From Streptomyces bicolor (GTDB taxonomy: Bacteria; Actinomycetota; Actinomycetes; Streptomycetales; Streptomycetaceae): a stretch of DNA of 64,000 nucleotides. The translations under genes were made by a program, and so were the position numbers. Location: NCBI RefSeq assembly GCF_000719285.1, contig NZ_JOFS01000010.1, forward strand, positions 124,001 to 188,000, given 5' to 3'. The stretch's first letter is position 1, and each line of letters starts with the position of its first letter. The notes beneath the pieces are model-generated. The model searched no databases and had not been told where the DNA came from. It worked only from the letters and a program-made list of their open reading frames with translations. Shown in pieces: positions 34,377 through 41,282 of this stretch.

Positions 34377-34410
34377 GGGGCGGCCGGGCCTCCGGCCGCC
34401 CCGCCGGTTT
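34377..34410 (+). terminator. T-tailed terminator after DUF475/TerC
   Basis: A perfect 11-base-pair stem GGGGCGGCCGG with a 4-base loop is followed by GCCGG and a T-run, a rare near-classical intrinsic terminator for this genome. Confidence 0.85.
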
Positions 34411-34418
34411 TTCCAAGT

Positions 34419-34458
34419 GAACGCGGATCTTTCGTGGGGAACGCGGGTCTTTCGTGGG
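34419..34458 (+). repeat. 20-base tandem duplication before the TerA-like gene
   Basis: Two adjoining 20-base units (GAACGCGGRTCTTTCGTGGG) differ at one base. They occupy the promoter region of the next gene. The second unit gives a GGGAAC ... CGT pattern similar to the other ter promoters, with one base less spacing. Confidence 0.6.
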
Positions 34459-34471
34459 ACGTGGGGGCGGA

Positions 34472-35209
34472 ATGGGCTTCTTGGACGGGCTCTGGCGGGG
34501 CCGGGCGGCCGAGTTCGACTCGGGCAGCGCGTCGACGAACTCGATCGAGCTGACGAAACGGCACGACCGGGTCTCGCTCACCAAGCAGGGCGCTGCGACC
34601 GGGCATCTGCGGATCAATCTGACCTGGCGGATGCGGACGTCCGACATCGGAGGCTCACAGCGGGAGAGCCTGCTGCGGCATCCGTTCAAGGCGCTGAAGC
34701 CGCCGGAGGTGCTCGGGCACAGCCAGAGCATGGTCAACGTCGACCTCGACCTCGGGGCCCTGTATGAGCTGACGGACGGGACGAAGGGCGTCGTCCAGCC
34801 GCTGGGCGGGTTCCTCGGGGAGATCAACGCGCCGCCGTACGTGAAGCTCAGCGGGGACGACCGGTTCGGGTCGGCGTCCGGGGAGACGATCTACGTCAAC
34901 CTTGATCATCGGGAGAACATCAAGCGTCTGCTGGTCTTCGTGTACATCTATGACCAGACGCCGGCGTTCGACCGTACGCATGCGATCGTCACGCTGTATC
35001 CGAGCAATGGACCCCGGATCGAGATAGGTCTCGATGAGCGGCATCCGCAGGCTCGGTCATGTGCGGTGGTGATGATCGAGAACGTCAAGGGGGAGCTGTG
35101 GGTGCGGCGTGAGGTGAAGTTCGTGTACGGCTTCCAGGCCGAGTTGGATCGGTTGTTCGGGTGGGGGCTGCAGTGGGGGCGCGGATACAAGACCAAAGCG
35201 GAGCGCTGA
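34472..35209 (+). CDS. TerA/TerD-superfamily protein
   Basis: A 245-residue protein whose C-terminal half follows the TerA/TerD beta-sandwich pattern (VNVDLDLGALYEL near residue 90, GETIYVNLDHRENIKRLLVF near residue 140, and a final RREVKFVYGFQAELDRLFGW). The N-terminal 80 residues (MGFLDGLWRGRAAEFDSG...) are less conserved and carry a polar, probably disordered start. The Asp residues that bind calcium in TerD are only partly kept. The ATG at 34472 has GGGGGCGGA directly before it. It is the fourth gene of the ter locus on this strand but appears to have its own promoter. Confidence 0.82.
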   Translation: MGFLDGLWRGRAAEFDSGSASTNSIELTKRHDRVSLTKQGAATGHLRINLTWRMRTSDIGGSQRESLLRHPFKALKPPEVLGHSQSMVNVDLDLGALYELTDGTKGVVQPLGGFLGEINAPPYVKLSGDDRFGSASGETIYVNLDHRENIKRLLVFVYIYDQTPAFDRTHAIVTLYPSNGPRIEIGLDERHPQARSCAVVMIENVKGELWVRREVKFVYGFQAELDRLFGWGLQWGRGYKTKAER

Positions 35210-35258
35210 CGCGGGGTCCTGGCCGGTGCGACCAGCTGACGCGGGGTCTTGGCCGGTG
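35205..35258 (+). repeat. 30-base-period direct repeat at the TerA-like gene end
   Basis: GCTGACGCGGGGTCYTGGCC occurs at 35205 and again at 35235. The first copy contains the stop codon of the TerA-like gene, suggesting a small tandem duplication at its 3' end. Confidence 0.5.
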
Positions 35259-35284
35259 GGCCCGAGAGCTCCGGGCCGTGGGCT

Positions 35285-35345
35285 GTGTGGCGGCTGCGGG
35301 CGGGTGGTGGTCCGTCGCGCAGTTCCCCGCGCCCCTGGAGGGCGT
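35285..35345 (-). repeat. Dispersed repeat, copy D
   Basis: The complementary core CGCGCAGTTCCCCGCGCCCC is at 35316-35335, preceded by the conserved flank GGCGGCTGCGGGCGGGTGGT. It lies between convergent TerD-superfamily genes. Confidence 0.65.
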
Positions 35346-35350
35346 ATCCC

Positions 35351-36175
35351 TTACCGCCCGATGAATTGCGGGCCCTGTGGCGGCAGGCGGAACTCCTGGT
35401 TCGCTGCCGCCGTCACGGGGGGCGGGTAACCGTAGCCCGACTGGGCCGCGGCCGGCTGGCTGGTCGGCTGGGGGTAGCCGTAGGCCGGCTGCGTTGCCGG
35501 GGGCTGCTGGGGGTAGCCGTACGACGGCTGGGGCGGGACCGTTGTCGTCGGCTGTTCCGGTGGGAGCGGCTGGGAGACCTCCGGGGCCGGGGCCGGTGCC
35601 TGCTGGGCTGCCGCCGGCTCCTGCATCGCCTCCGACTCGTCCACCGAAATGCCGAAGTCCACGGCCAGGCCCTTGAGGCCGTTCGCGTAGCCCTCGCCCA
35701 GGGCGCGGAACTTCCAGGTCTCGCCGCGGCGGTACAGCTCGCCGCAGATCAGGGCGGTCTCCTCACCGGTCTCCGGCTTGATGTCGAAGTACGCCAGCGG
35801 ATCGGCGTCGGCGGCTGAAGCGTCGTACAGCAGGATGCGCAGATCCCGTACGCGATCGAAGGCGACGCCGTCCGCCGAAGCGACCAGCAGAATCTGGCCG
35901 ACGCCGGCCTCGACACCGGCGAGATCTGTCTGGATGGTGTCGGTGAGGCCCTCGGCCAGCCGCTTCTTGCCGAGCCGCCAGACCTTCCCGGAGGGGTGCC
36001 GGGGCTGGTTGTAGAAGACGAAGTCCTCGTCGGAGCGCACACGACCGTCGGGGCCGAGGAGCAGAGCCGAGGCGTCGACATCCGGGACCCCCTGCCCGGG
36101 CGTCCAGCGCAGCACGGCGCGTACCGTCGTGGCTTCGAGCGGGACGTTCGACCCCTTCAACATCGCGTGCGTCAT
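35351..36175 (-). CDS. TerD family protein with Pro/Gln/Tyr-rich tail
   Basis: A 274-residue protein. Residues 1-175 form a TerD domain ([53 protein letters not shown]), and residues 185-274 are a low-complexity Pro/Gln/Ala tail with three YGYP units ([27 protein letters not shown]). Only the first of the two TerD Asp loops is clearly kept. The tail may bind partners or form a condensate-like region. The ATG at 36175 has GGCAGGA upstream. It is divergent from the Ter biosynthetic operon and shares a 188-base regulatory region with it. Confidence 0.9.
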   Translation of the reverse strand: MTHAMLKGSNVPLEATTVRAVLRWTPGQGVPDVDASALLLGPDGRVRSDEDFVFYNQPRHPSGKVWRLGKKRLAEGLTDTIQTDLAGVEAGVGQILLVASADGVAFDRVRDLRILLYDASAADADPLAYFDIKPETGEETALICGELYRRGETWKFRALGEGYANGLKGLAVDFGISVDESEAMQEPAAAQQAPAPAPEVSQPLPPEQPTTTVPPQPSYGYPQQPPATQPAYGYPQPTSQPAAAQSGYGYPPPVTAAANQEFRLPPQGPQFIGR

Positions 36176-36275
36176 GCGGCAATCCTGCCCTCTCCGTCCT
36201 GGTCACGACAACGCGGGGGTACTACCGGCCGTGCGCGGGCGTGTTTGTCCGCGTTACCAGAAATTCATGCCTGGC

Positions 36276-36302
36276 GGGAACCCCTGACATGGGTATCTAC
36301 GT
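36276..36302 (+). promoter_or_regulatory. Candidate ECF-sigma promoter of the Ter biosynthetic operon
   Basis: GGGAACCC (36276-36283), 16 bases, then CGT (36300) repeats exactly the arrangement found before terD at 31718. The promoter would start transcription about 55 bases before the lyase gene. Assignment to an ECF sigma factor is an inference. Confidence 0.45.
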
Positions 36303-36316
36303 ACTATTACCGGCCA

Positions 36317-36335
36317 CCTGTGAACGGATCACAGG
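36317..36335. promoter_or_regulatory. Dyad CCTGTGA-N5-TCACAGG
   Basis: A perfect 7-base-arm dyad lies just downstream of the proposed promoter and 28 bases before the lyase start codon, in the region shared with the divergent TerD-type gene. It suits an operator or a leader hairpin. Confidence 0.45.
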
Positions 36336-36363
36336 GGCCACTGAGCCGTCACGGGGGAGTTCT

Positions 36364-37530
36364 ATGCGTCATTTCGGGCACATCGCCCCAGAGGTGCGGC
36401 AGCGCCTCTTCCACCAGGAGCCGTGCGAGTTCTCCGCGGACTCCCCGGGCCGGCTGCTCGCCGCGGCCCTGGGCGCCACGCTCTACAGTCCGGCCACCCG
36501 GCCGCGGCTCGCCGACGACATCGTCAAGCAGACCGGACGCGGCGTGGTCTCGATGGTGCTGTGCCTGGAGGACTCGATCGGTGACGAGGACGTGGCGGAG
36601 GGCGAGGAGAACCTCGTCCGGCAGTTCACCGACCTCGCCGCCCGTCCCGTGACGGGTCTGCCGCTGCTGTTCATCAGGGTCCGTACGCCCGAGCAGATCC
36701 CCGACCTCGTACGGCGGCTCGGCCCCGCCGTCCGGCTGCTGTCCGGATTCGTGCTGCCCAAGTTCACCGAAGAGCGCGGCATGCCCTTCCTGGAGGCTCT
36801 CGCGAGCGCCGAGGCCCACAGCGGGCGCCGCCTGTTCGCCATGCCGGTGCTGGAGTCGCCCGAGCTGCTCTACCGCGAGTCGCGCGTGGAGACCCTGGAG
36901 GGCATCTCCCGCGCCGTCGACAAGTACCGCGAGCGGGTGCTGGCGCTGCGCCTGGGCGTCACCGACTTCTGCTCCTCGTACGGCCTTCGCCGCGCCCCCG
37001 ACATGACCGCGTACGACGTCCAGATCGTCGCCTCCGTGATCGCCGACGTGGTGAACATGCTGGGCAGAGCCGACGGCACCGGGTTCACGGTGACCGGGCC
37101 GGTGTGGGAGTACTTCCGGGTGCAGGAACGTATGTTCAAGCCCCAGCTGCGCCGCAGCCCCTTCCTGGAGGGCCAGGCCGAGGAACTGCGCGAGGCCCTC
37201 ATCGAGCACTCCATGGACGGCCTCCTGCGCGAGATCACGCTGGACCACGCCAACGGCCTGCTCGGCAAGACCTGCATCCACCCCTCGCACGTGCTCCCGG
37301 TGCACGCGCTGTCCGTGGTCAGTCACGAGGAGTTCAGTGACGCCCAGGACATCCTGCGGCCCGAGCGCGGCGGCGGGGGTGTACTTCGGTCGCAGTACAC
37401 GAACAAGATGAATGAGGTGAAACCGCACCGCGCCTGGGCCGAGCGGACCCTGCTGCGGGCCGAGGTTTTCGGTGTCGCCAACGAGGACATCGGCTTCGTG
37501 GAACTGCTCGCCGCCGGAATCCCGGCCTGA
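36364..37530 (+). CDS. HpcH/HpaI aldolase / citrate-lyase-beta-like protein
   Basis: A 388-residue TIM-barrel protein of the HpcH/HpaI (citrate lyase beta) superfamily. Visible features are the acidic metal site region (VSMVLCLEDSIGDEDV), the Arg strand LLFIRVRTPEQI and MPVLESPELLYRES, plus LRLGVTDFCSSYGLRR; these match C-C lyases acting on carboxylic or CoA-type substrates. In published comparative analyses of Ter systems (Anantharaman, Iyer and Aravind, 2012) such a lyase is a fixed member of the gene set proposed to make a nucleoside-like metabolite. A GGGGGAG site precedes ATG 36364. It is followed by the PRTase gene after 23 bases. Confidence 0.85.
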   Translation: MRHFGHIAPEVRQRLFHQEPCEFSADSPGRLLAAALGATLYSPATRPRLADDIVKQTGRGVVSMVLCLEDSIGDEDVAEGEENLVRQFTDLAARPVTGLPLLFIRVRTPEQIPDLVRRLGPAVRLLSGFVLPKFTEERGMPFLEALASAEAHSGRRLFAMPVLESPELLYRESRVETLEGISRAVDKYRERVLALRLGVTDFCSSYGLRRAPDMTAYDVQIVASVIADVVNMLGRADGTGFTVTGPVWEYFRVQERMFKPQLRRSPFLEGQAEELREALIEHSMDGLLREITLDHANGLLGKTCIHPSHVLPVHALSVVSHEEFSDAQDILRPERGGGGVLRSQYTNKMNEVKPHRAWAERTLLRAEVFGVANEDIGFVELLAAGIPA

Positions 37531-37553
37531 CCGTTTCTCTATCCAAGGGACGC

Positions 37554-40157
37554 ATGAACAACGCAGTGAACGACGGGGACTGGTCCGGCAGCTGGGTCGC
37601 CGAGCGGCTCGGAGTCCAGCTCGTGGGCGACGACGAGCTCACGGGGATGCTGGGGCTCGCCCTGCGCCGCAACCCCAAGCGGGCGCATCTGCTGGTCTCC
37701 AACGTGCTCGGCAAGCACGTACCGCAGTCACCCTCCGTGGTGTACGGCGCCGGCTTCGCCCTCGGCCGCCGGGTGCGGGACCTTCTGGGCGCCGACGAGG
37801 CCGCGAGGGCGGTCGTCCTCGGCTACGCGGAGACGGCGACCGGCCTCGGCCACTCCGTCGCCGACGGCATCGGCCTCGCGCCGTATCTGCACTCCACCCG
37901 CCGCCCCGTCGCCGGGGTCGCCCGCGCGGGCGGCTTCGAGGAGTCGCACTCACACGCCACGTCTCATCTTCTGTTGCCGGAGGACCCCGCGCTGCTGGTC
38001 GGGGACGGGCCGCTGGTGCTGGTCGACGACGAGTTCTCCACCGGGAACACGGTGCTGAACACCATCCGGGACCTTCACGAGCGGTATCCGCGGCGGCGGT
38101 ACGTCGTGGTCGCGCTGGTCGACATGCGGTCGGCGGCGGATGCGGGGCGCCTCGCGGATTTCGCCGGGGAGATCGGCGCCCGGGTTGATTTGGTGGCGGC
38201 CGCCACGGGGACCGTACGGCTGCCTGAGGGGGTGCTGGAGAAGGGGCAGGAGTTGGTGGCGCGGTACGAGGCAGAGGGTGCCGCGGAGGGTGGTTCGTCG
38301 TCTGCGGCGCCGACGTGGCCGATCGCGCAGTTCCCCGCGCCCCTGAAGACGGGCGTTGCGGTGGCCGACCCTCCAGGGGCGCGGGGAACTGCGCGACCAG
38401 CCCCCACCGGCCCACACCCGGACGACAACCGCACCCACCCCCACATCACCCGCATAGACCTGCACTGGCCCCCCGGCCTCCCCGACGGCGGCCGCCACGG
38501 CTTCACCCCCGCCCACCGCGCCCGCCTCGAAGGCGCCCTCCCCGCCATGGCCGCCCGCCTGGCGGAGGCACTTCCCGCCGACACGCGCCGCGTCCTCGTA
38601 CTCGGCTTCGAGGAGCTGATGTACGCCCCGCTCCGGCTCGCCCGTGAGCTGGAGCAGATCGCGGAGGGTGTCGAGGTCCGGTACTCCACCACCACCCGCT
38701 CACCCGTCCTCGCGGTCGACGACCCCGGCTACGCGATACGCACCCGCCTCGTCTTCCCGGCCCACGACGACCCGGCCGACGGCCCCGGCGAGCGCTACGC
38801 CTACAACGTCGCCGGCGCCGGTTTCGACGCCGTCATAGCCGTCGTCGACTCGACCGCCGACACCCCCGAACTGCACGCGCCCGAGGGCCTGCTGGCGCAG
38901 CTCGCCGCCCACACCCCGCATGTCCTGCTGGCGGTCGTACCGTCGTACGTCCCCGGACCCCTGGCCCTTCCCGACAGGTCCGTCCCCGAAAGGCACTCCA
39001 TGCTGCCCGAGCCCCTCCGCGGCCCCGCCTTCTCCTCGTACGCCCCCGAAGAGGTCGGCTGGCTGCTGCAGGACCTCTCGGACGTGACACTGGAGGCGCC
39101 GACCGAGGAACGAGAGGAAGCCATCCAGAGCGGCGGCGCGCACTACGCGGAGTCGCTGCCGGTGGAGTACCAGCCGAGCGAGCAGTACCAGGCGCTGTTC
39201 CACGCCGCGCTGGAGGAGACGGCGGCACGGCTGGCGCAGGCGGCCGGCGCGGTCACCGAGATCGTCCTCGCCGAGCGGTCGCCGCGCCCAGTGCTCGTCT
39301 CCCTCGCCCGCGCAGGCACGCCCGTCGGCGTCCTCATGCGCCGCTGGGCCCAGTTCCGGCACGGCCTCGAACTCCCGCACTACGCCGTGTCGATCGTGCG
39401 CGGCCGCGGCATCGACGCCAACGCGCTGCGCTGGCTCGCCGGGCACCACGACCCGCGTGACGTCGTCTTCGTCGACGGCTGGACCGGCAAGGGCGCCATC
39501 ACCCGCGAACTGGCCGCCGCGCTGGAGGAGTTCGAGAAGTCCGACGGCATCACCGGCTTCGACCCGGAGATCGCCGTACTGGCCGACCCGGGCTCCTGCG
39601 TGCGGACGTACGGCACCCGTGACGACTACCTCATCCCGTCCGCGTGCCTCAACTCCACGGTCTCCGGCCTGATTTCACGCACCGTCCTGCGCGCCGACCT
39701 GGTCGGCCCGCACGACTACCACGGCGCGAAGTTCTACCGCGAACTCGCCGGCGCCGACGTGTCCGTGGCCTTCCTGGACGCCGTCTCCGCCCGCTTCCCG
39801 GAGGTCGTGGACGCCGTCGACGCGACGGCAAAGGAGCTGCTGTCCGGCGACCGCGAGCCGACCTGGGAGGGCTGGGCCGCCGTCGAGCGCATCAGCGAGG
39901 AGTACGGCATCCACGACGTGAACCTCGTCAAGCCGGGCGTCGGCGAGACCACACGCGTGCTGCTGCGCCGCGTGCCCTGGAAGATCCTCGCGCGGGCCGG
40001 GGCCGGCGCCGACCTGGACCATGTACGACTGCTGGCCGAACAGAGAGGGGTACCGGTGGAAGAGGTGGCCGAACTGCCGTACACCTGCGTGGGGTTGATC
40101 CACCCCAAGTACACGCGGGGTGCGACGGGCGCCGACGGCAAGGCGGTGAACGTCTGA
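37554..40157 (+). CDS. Fused PRTase-TRSP and StiP/PRTase-PELOTA protein (Ter-linked)
   Basis: An 867-residue fusion of two proteins that are usually separate in Ter biosynthetic clusters. Part 1 (about 1-245) is a phosphoribosyltransferase with the PRPP loop VDDEFSTGNT at residues 157-166; residues 295-500 match the TRSP region. Part 2 (about 515-760) is the StiP-type domain (SSYAPEEVGWLLQDLSD, PTEEREEAIQSG, LVSLARAGTPVG) with a second PRTase-like loop VDGWTGKG at 640-647, and the C-terminus (about 780-860) resembles the PELOTA RNA-binding domain. Residues 257-281 are encoded by an inverted pair of the dispersed repeat (IAQFPAPL and GARGTAR). The gene ends TGATG, overlapping the HAD gene by one base. 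It probably makes or transfers a ribosylated metabolite. Confidence 0.85.
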   Translation: MNNAVNDGDWSGSWVAERLGVQLVGDDELTGMLGLALRRNPKRAHLLVSNVLGKHVPQSPSVVYGAGFALGRRVRDLLGADEAARAVVLGYAETATGLGHSVADGIGLAPYLHSTRRPVAGVARAGGFEESHSHATSHLLLPEDPALLVGDGPLVLVDDEFSTGNTVLNTIRDLHERYPRRRYVVVALVDMRSAADAGRLADFAGEIGARVDLVAAATGTVRLPEGVLEKGQELVARYEAEGAAEGGSSSAAPTWPIAQFPAPLKTGVAVADPPGARGTARPAPTGPHPDDNRTHPHITRIDLHWPPGLPDGGRHGFTPAHRARLEGALPAMAARLAEALPADTRRVLVLGFEELMYAPLRLARELEQIAEGVEVRYSTTTRSPVLAVDDPGYAIRTRLVFPAHDDPADGPGERYAYNVAGAGFDAVIAVVDSTADTPELHAPEGLLAQLAAHTPHVLLAVVPSYVPGPLALPDRSVPERHSMLPEPLRGPAFSSYAPEEVGWLLQDLSDVTLEAPTEEREEAIQSGGAHYAESLPVEYQPSEQYQALFHAALEETAARLAQAAGAVTEIVLAERSPRPVLVSLARAGTPVGVLMRRWAQFRHGLELPHYAVSIVRGRGIDANALRWLAGHHDPRDVVFVDGWTGKGAITRELAAALEEFEKSDGITGFDPEIAVLADPGSCVRTYGTRDDYLIPSACLNSTVSGLISRTVLRADLVGPHDYHGAKFYRELAGADVSVAFLDAVSARFPEVVDAVDATAKELLSGDREPTWEGWAAVERISEEYGIHDVNLVKPGVGETTRVLLRRVPWKILARAGAGADLDHVRLLAEQRGVPVEEVAELPYTCVGLIHPKYTRGATGADGKAVNV
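38324..38395. repeat. Dispersed repeat pair E/F inside the PRTase gene
   Basis: Complementary core CGCGCAGTTCCCCGCGCCCC (38324-38343) and direct core GGGGCGCGGGGAACTGCGCG (38376-38395) form a 20-base-pair inverted repeat with a 32-base loop, entirely within the PRTase coding sequence and in frame. It sits between the PRTase and TRSP domains and is read as a linker. Confidence 0.85.
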
Positions 40158-40975
40158 TGCCGGTGCTGGTGGCGAGCGACCTCGACCGTACGCTGATCTA
40201 CTCCGCAGCGGCCCTCGCGCTGACCATGCCGGACGCGCGGGCACCGAGGCTGCTGTGCGTGGAGGTGCACGAGAGCAAGCCGCTGTCGTACATGACCGAG
40301 ACGGCGGCCCAGCTGCTCACCGAACTCGGCGACGCGGCGGTCTTCGTGCCGACGACGACCCGGACCCGCAAGCAGTACCAGCGCATCAACCTGCCGGGCC
40401 CCGCGCCGAAGTACGCGATCTGCGCCAACGGCGGCCACCTGCTGGTCGACGGAGTCTCCGACCCCGACTGGAACGCGCGGGTCACCGCCCATCTGGCCGA
40501 GCAGTGCGCGCCGCTCGCGGAGGTCCAGGACCACCTGATGGCGACCGCGTCCCCGGCCTGGGTGCGCAAGCACCGCATCGCCGAGGACCTCTTCGCCTAC
40601 CTGGTCGTCGAGCGCGAGCTGCTGCCCGAGGAGTGGGTGAAGGAACTCGCGGTGTGGGCGGAGAACCGCGGCTGGACGGTGTCACTGCAGGGCCGCAAGA
40701 TCTACGCCGTGCCGAAGCCGCTCACCAAGAGCGCCGCCATGCACGAGGTGGCCCGGCGCACGGGGGCGGACCTGACGCTGGCGGCCGGTGACTCCTTGCT
40801 GGACGCCGATCTGCTGCTGGCCGCCGACAGGGGTTGGCGGCCGGGGCACGGGGAGCTGGCGGACGCCGAGTGGACGGCTCCGGCGGTCAGTGGGTTGCCG
40901 GAGCGGGGCGTGCTCGCGGGGGAGCGGATCCTGCGGGAGTTCTTGAAGATGACTCGCCCGGAAGCGCCCCGATAG
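40157..40975 (+). CDS. HAD-superfamily phosphatase (Ter-linked)
   Basis: A 272-residue HAD phosphatase of the Cof-like type. Motif I is ASDLDRTLIY with nucleophile Asp8 and Asp10, motif II is the Thr in VFVPTTTR, motif III the Lys of PLTKSAAM, and motif IV LAAGDSLLDADLLLAA. HAD enzymes of this kind dephosphorylate a sugar or nucleotide and are constant members of Ter biosynthetic operons. Translation is coupled to the PRTase gene by a TGATG overlap. The TAG stop codon is formed at the edge of a dispersed repeat, so the C-terminus (TRPEAPR) may have been trimmed by its insertion. Confidence 0.88.
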   Translation: MPVLVASDLDRTLIYSAAALALTMPDARAPRLLCVEVHESKPLSYMTETAAQLLTELGDAAVFVPTTTRTRKQYQRINLPGPAPKYAICANGGHLLVDGVSDPDWNARVTAHLAEQCAPLAEVQDHLMATASPAWVRKHRIAEDLFAYLVVERELLPEEWVKELAVWAENRGWTVSLQGRKIYAVPKPLTKSAAMHEVARRTGADLTLAAGDSLLDADLLLAADRGWRPGHGELADAEWTAPAVSGLPERGVLAGERILREFLKMTRPEAPR

Positions 40976-41030
40976 GGGCGCGGGGAACTGCGCGATCAAC
41001 CCCCACACACCCGCAGCCAACAACGCACCG
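40975..41030 (+). repeat. Dispersed repeat, copy G
   Basis: The core GGGGCGCGGGGAACTGCGCG at 40975-40994 begins on the last base of the HAD stop codon and continues with ATCAACCCCCACACACCCGC. It fills the gap between the convergent HAD and FmdB genes. Confidence 0.7.
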
Positions 41031-41035
41031 CCTAC

Positions 41036-41257
41036 CTAGCCGCAACAGCCCCCGCCGCAACACCCGCCGCCCCCGCCGCCCGCCCTGGGGGCGGGGGCCG
41101 GGGCGGAGGCCGTACCACCCACCGCAACCGTCGACAGGAGCTTGACCGTGTCGTCATGCCCCGCAGGGCAGCTCGCCGGCGCGGAAGACTCCGCCATAGG
41201 ACGGCTCAGTTCAAACGTGTCGCCGCAGCTGCGGCACCGGTACTCGTAGCGAGGCAT
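41036..41257 (-). CDS. FmdB-type zinc ribbon protein with Cys-rich tail
   Basis: A 73-residue protein with the FmdB putative regulatory zinc ribbon at the N-terminus (PRYEYRCRSCGDTFELSRPM, then CPAGH; the third and fourth ligands are Cys and possibly His). The C-terminus is an Ala/Pro linker followed by a Gly-rich stretch with four Cys in two CC pairs. Such tails occur in FmdB-like proteins of actinobacteria and could bind metal. ATG 41257 is chosen; no ribosome site is obvious and GTG 41263 is possible. The partner is unknown. Confidence 0.82.
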   Translation of the reverse strand: MPRYEYRCRSCGDTFELSRPMAESSAPASCPAGHDDTVKLLSTVAVGGTASAPAPAPRAGGGGGGCCGGGCCG

Positions 41258-41282
41258 GCGCACAGGTTAACCGCCGCACGGG

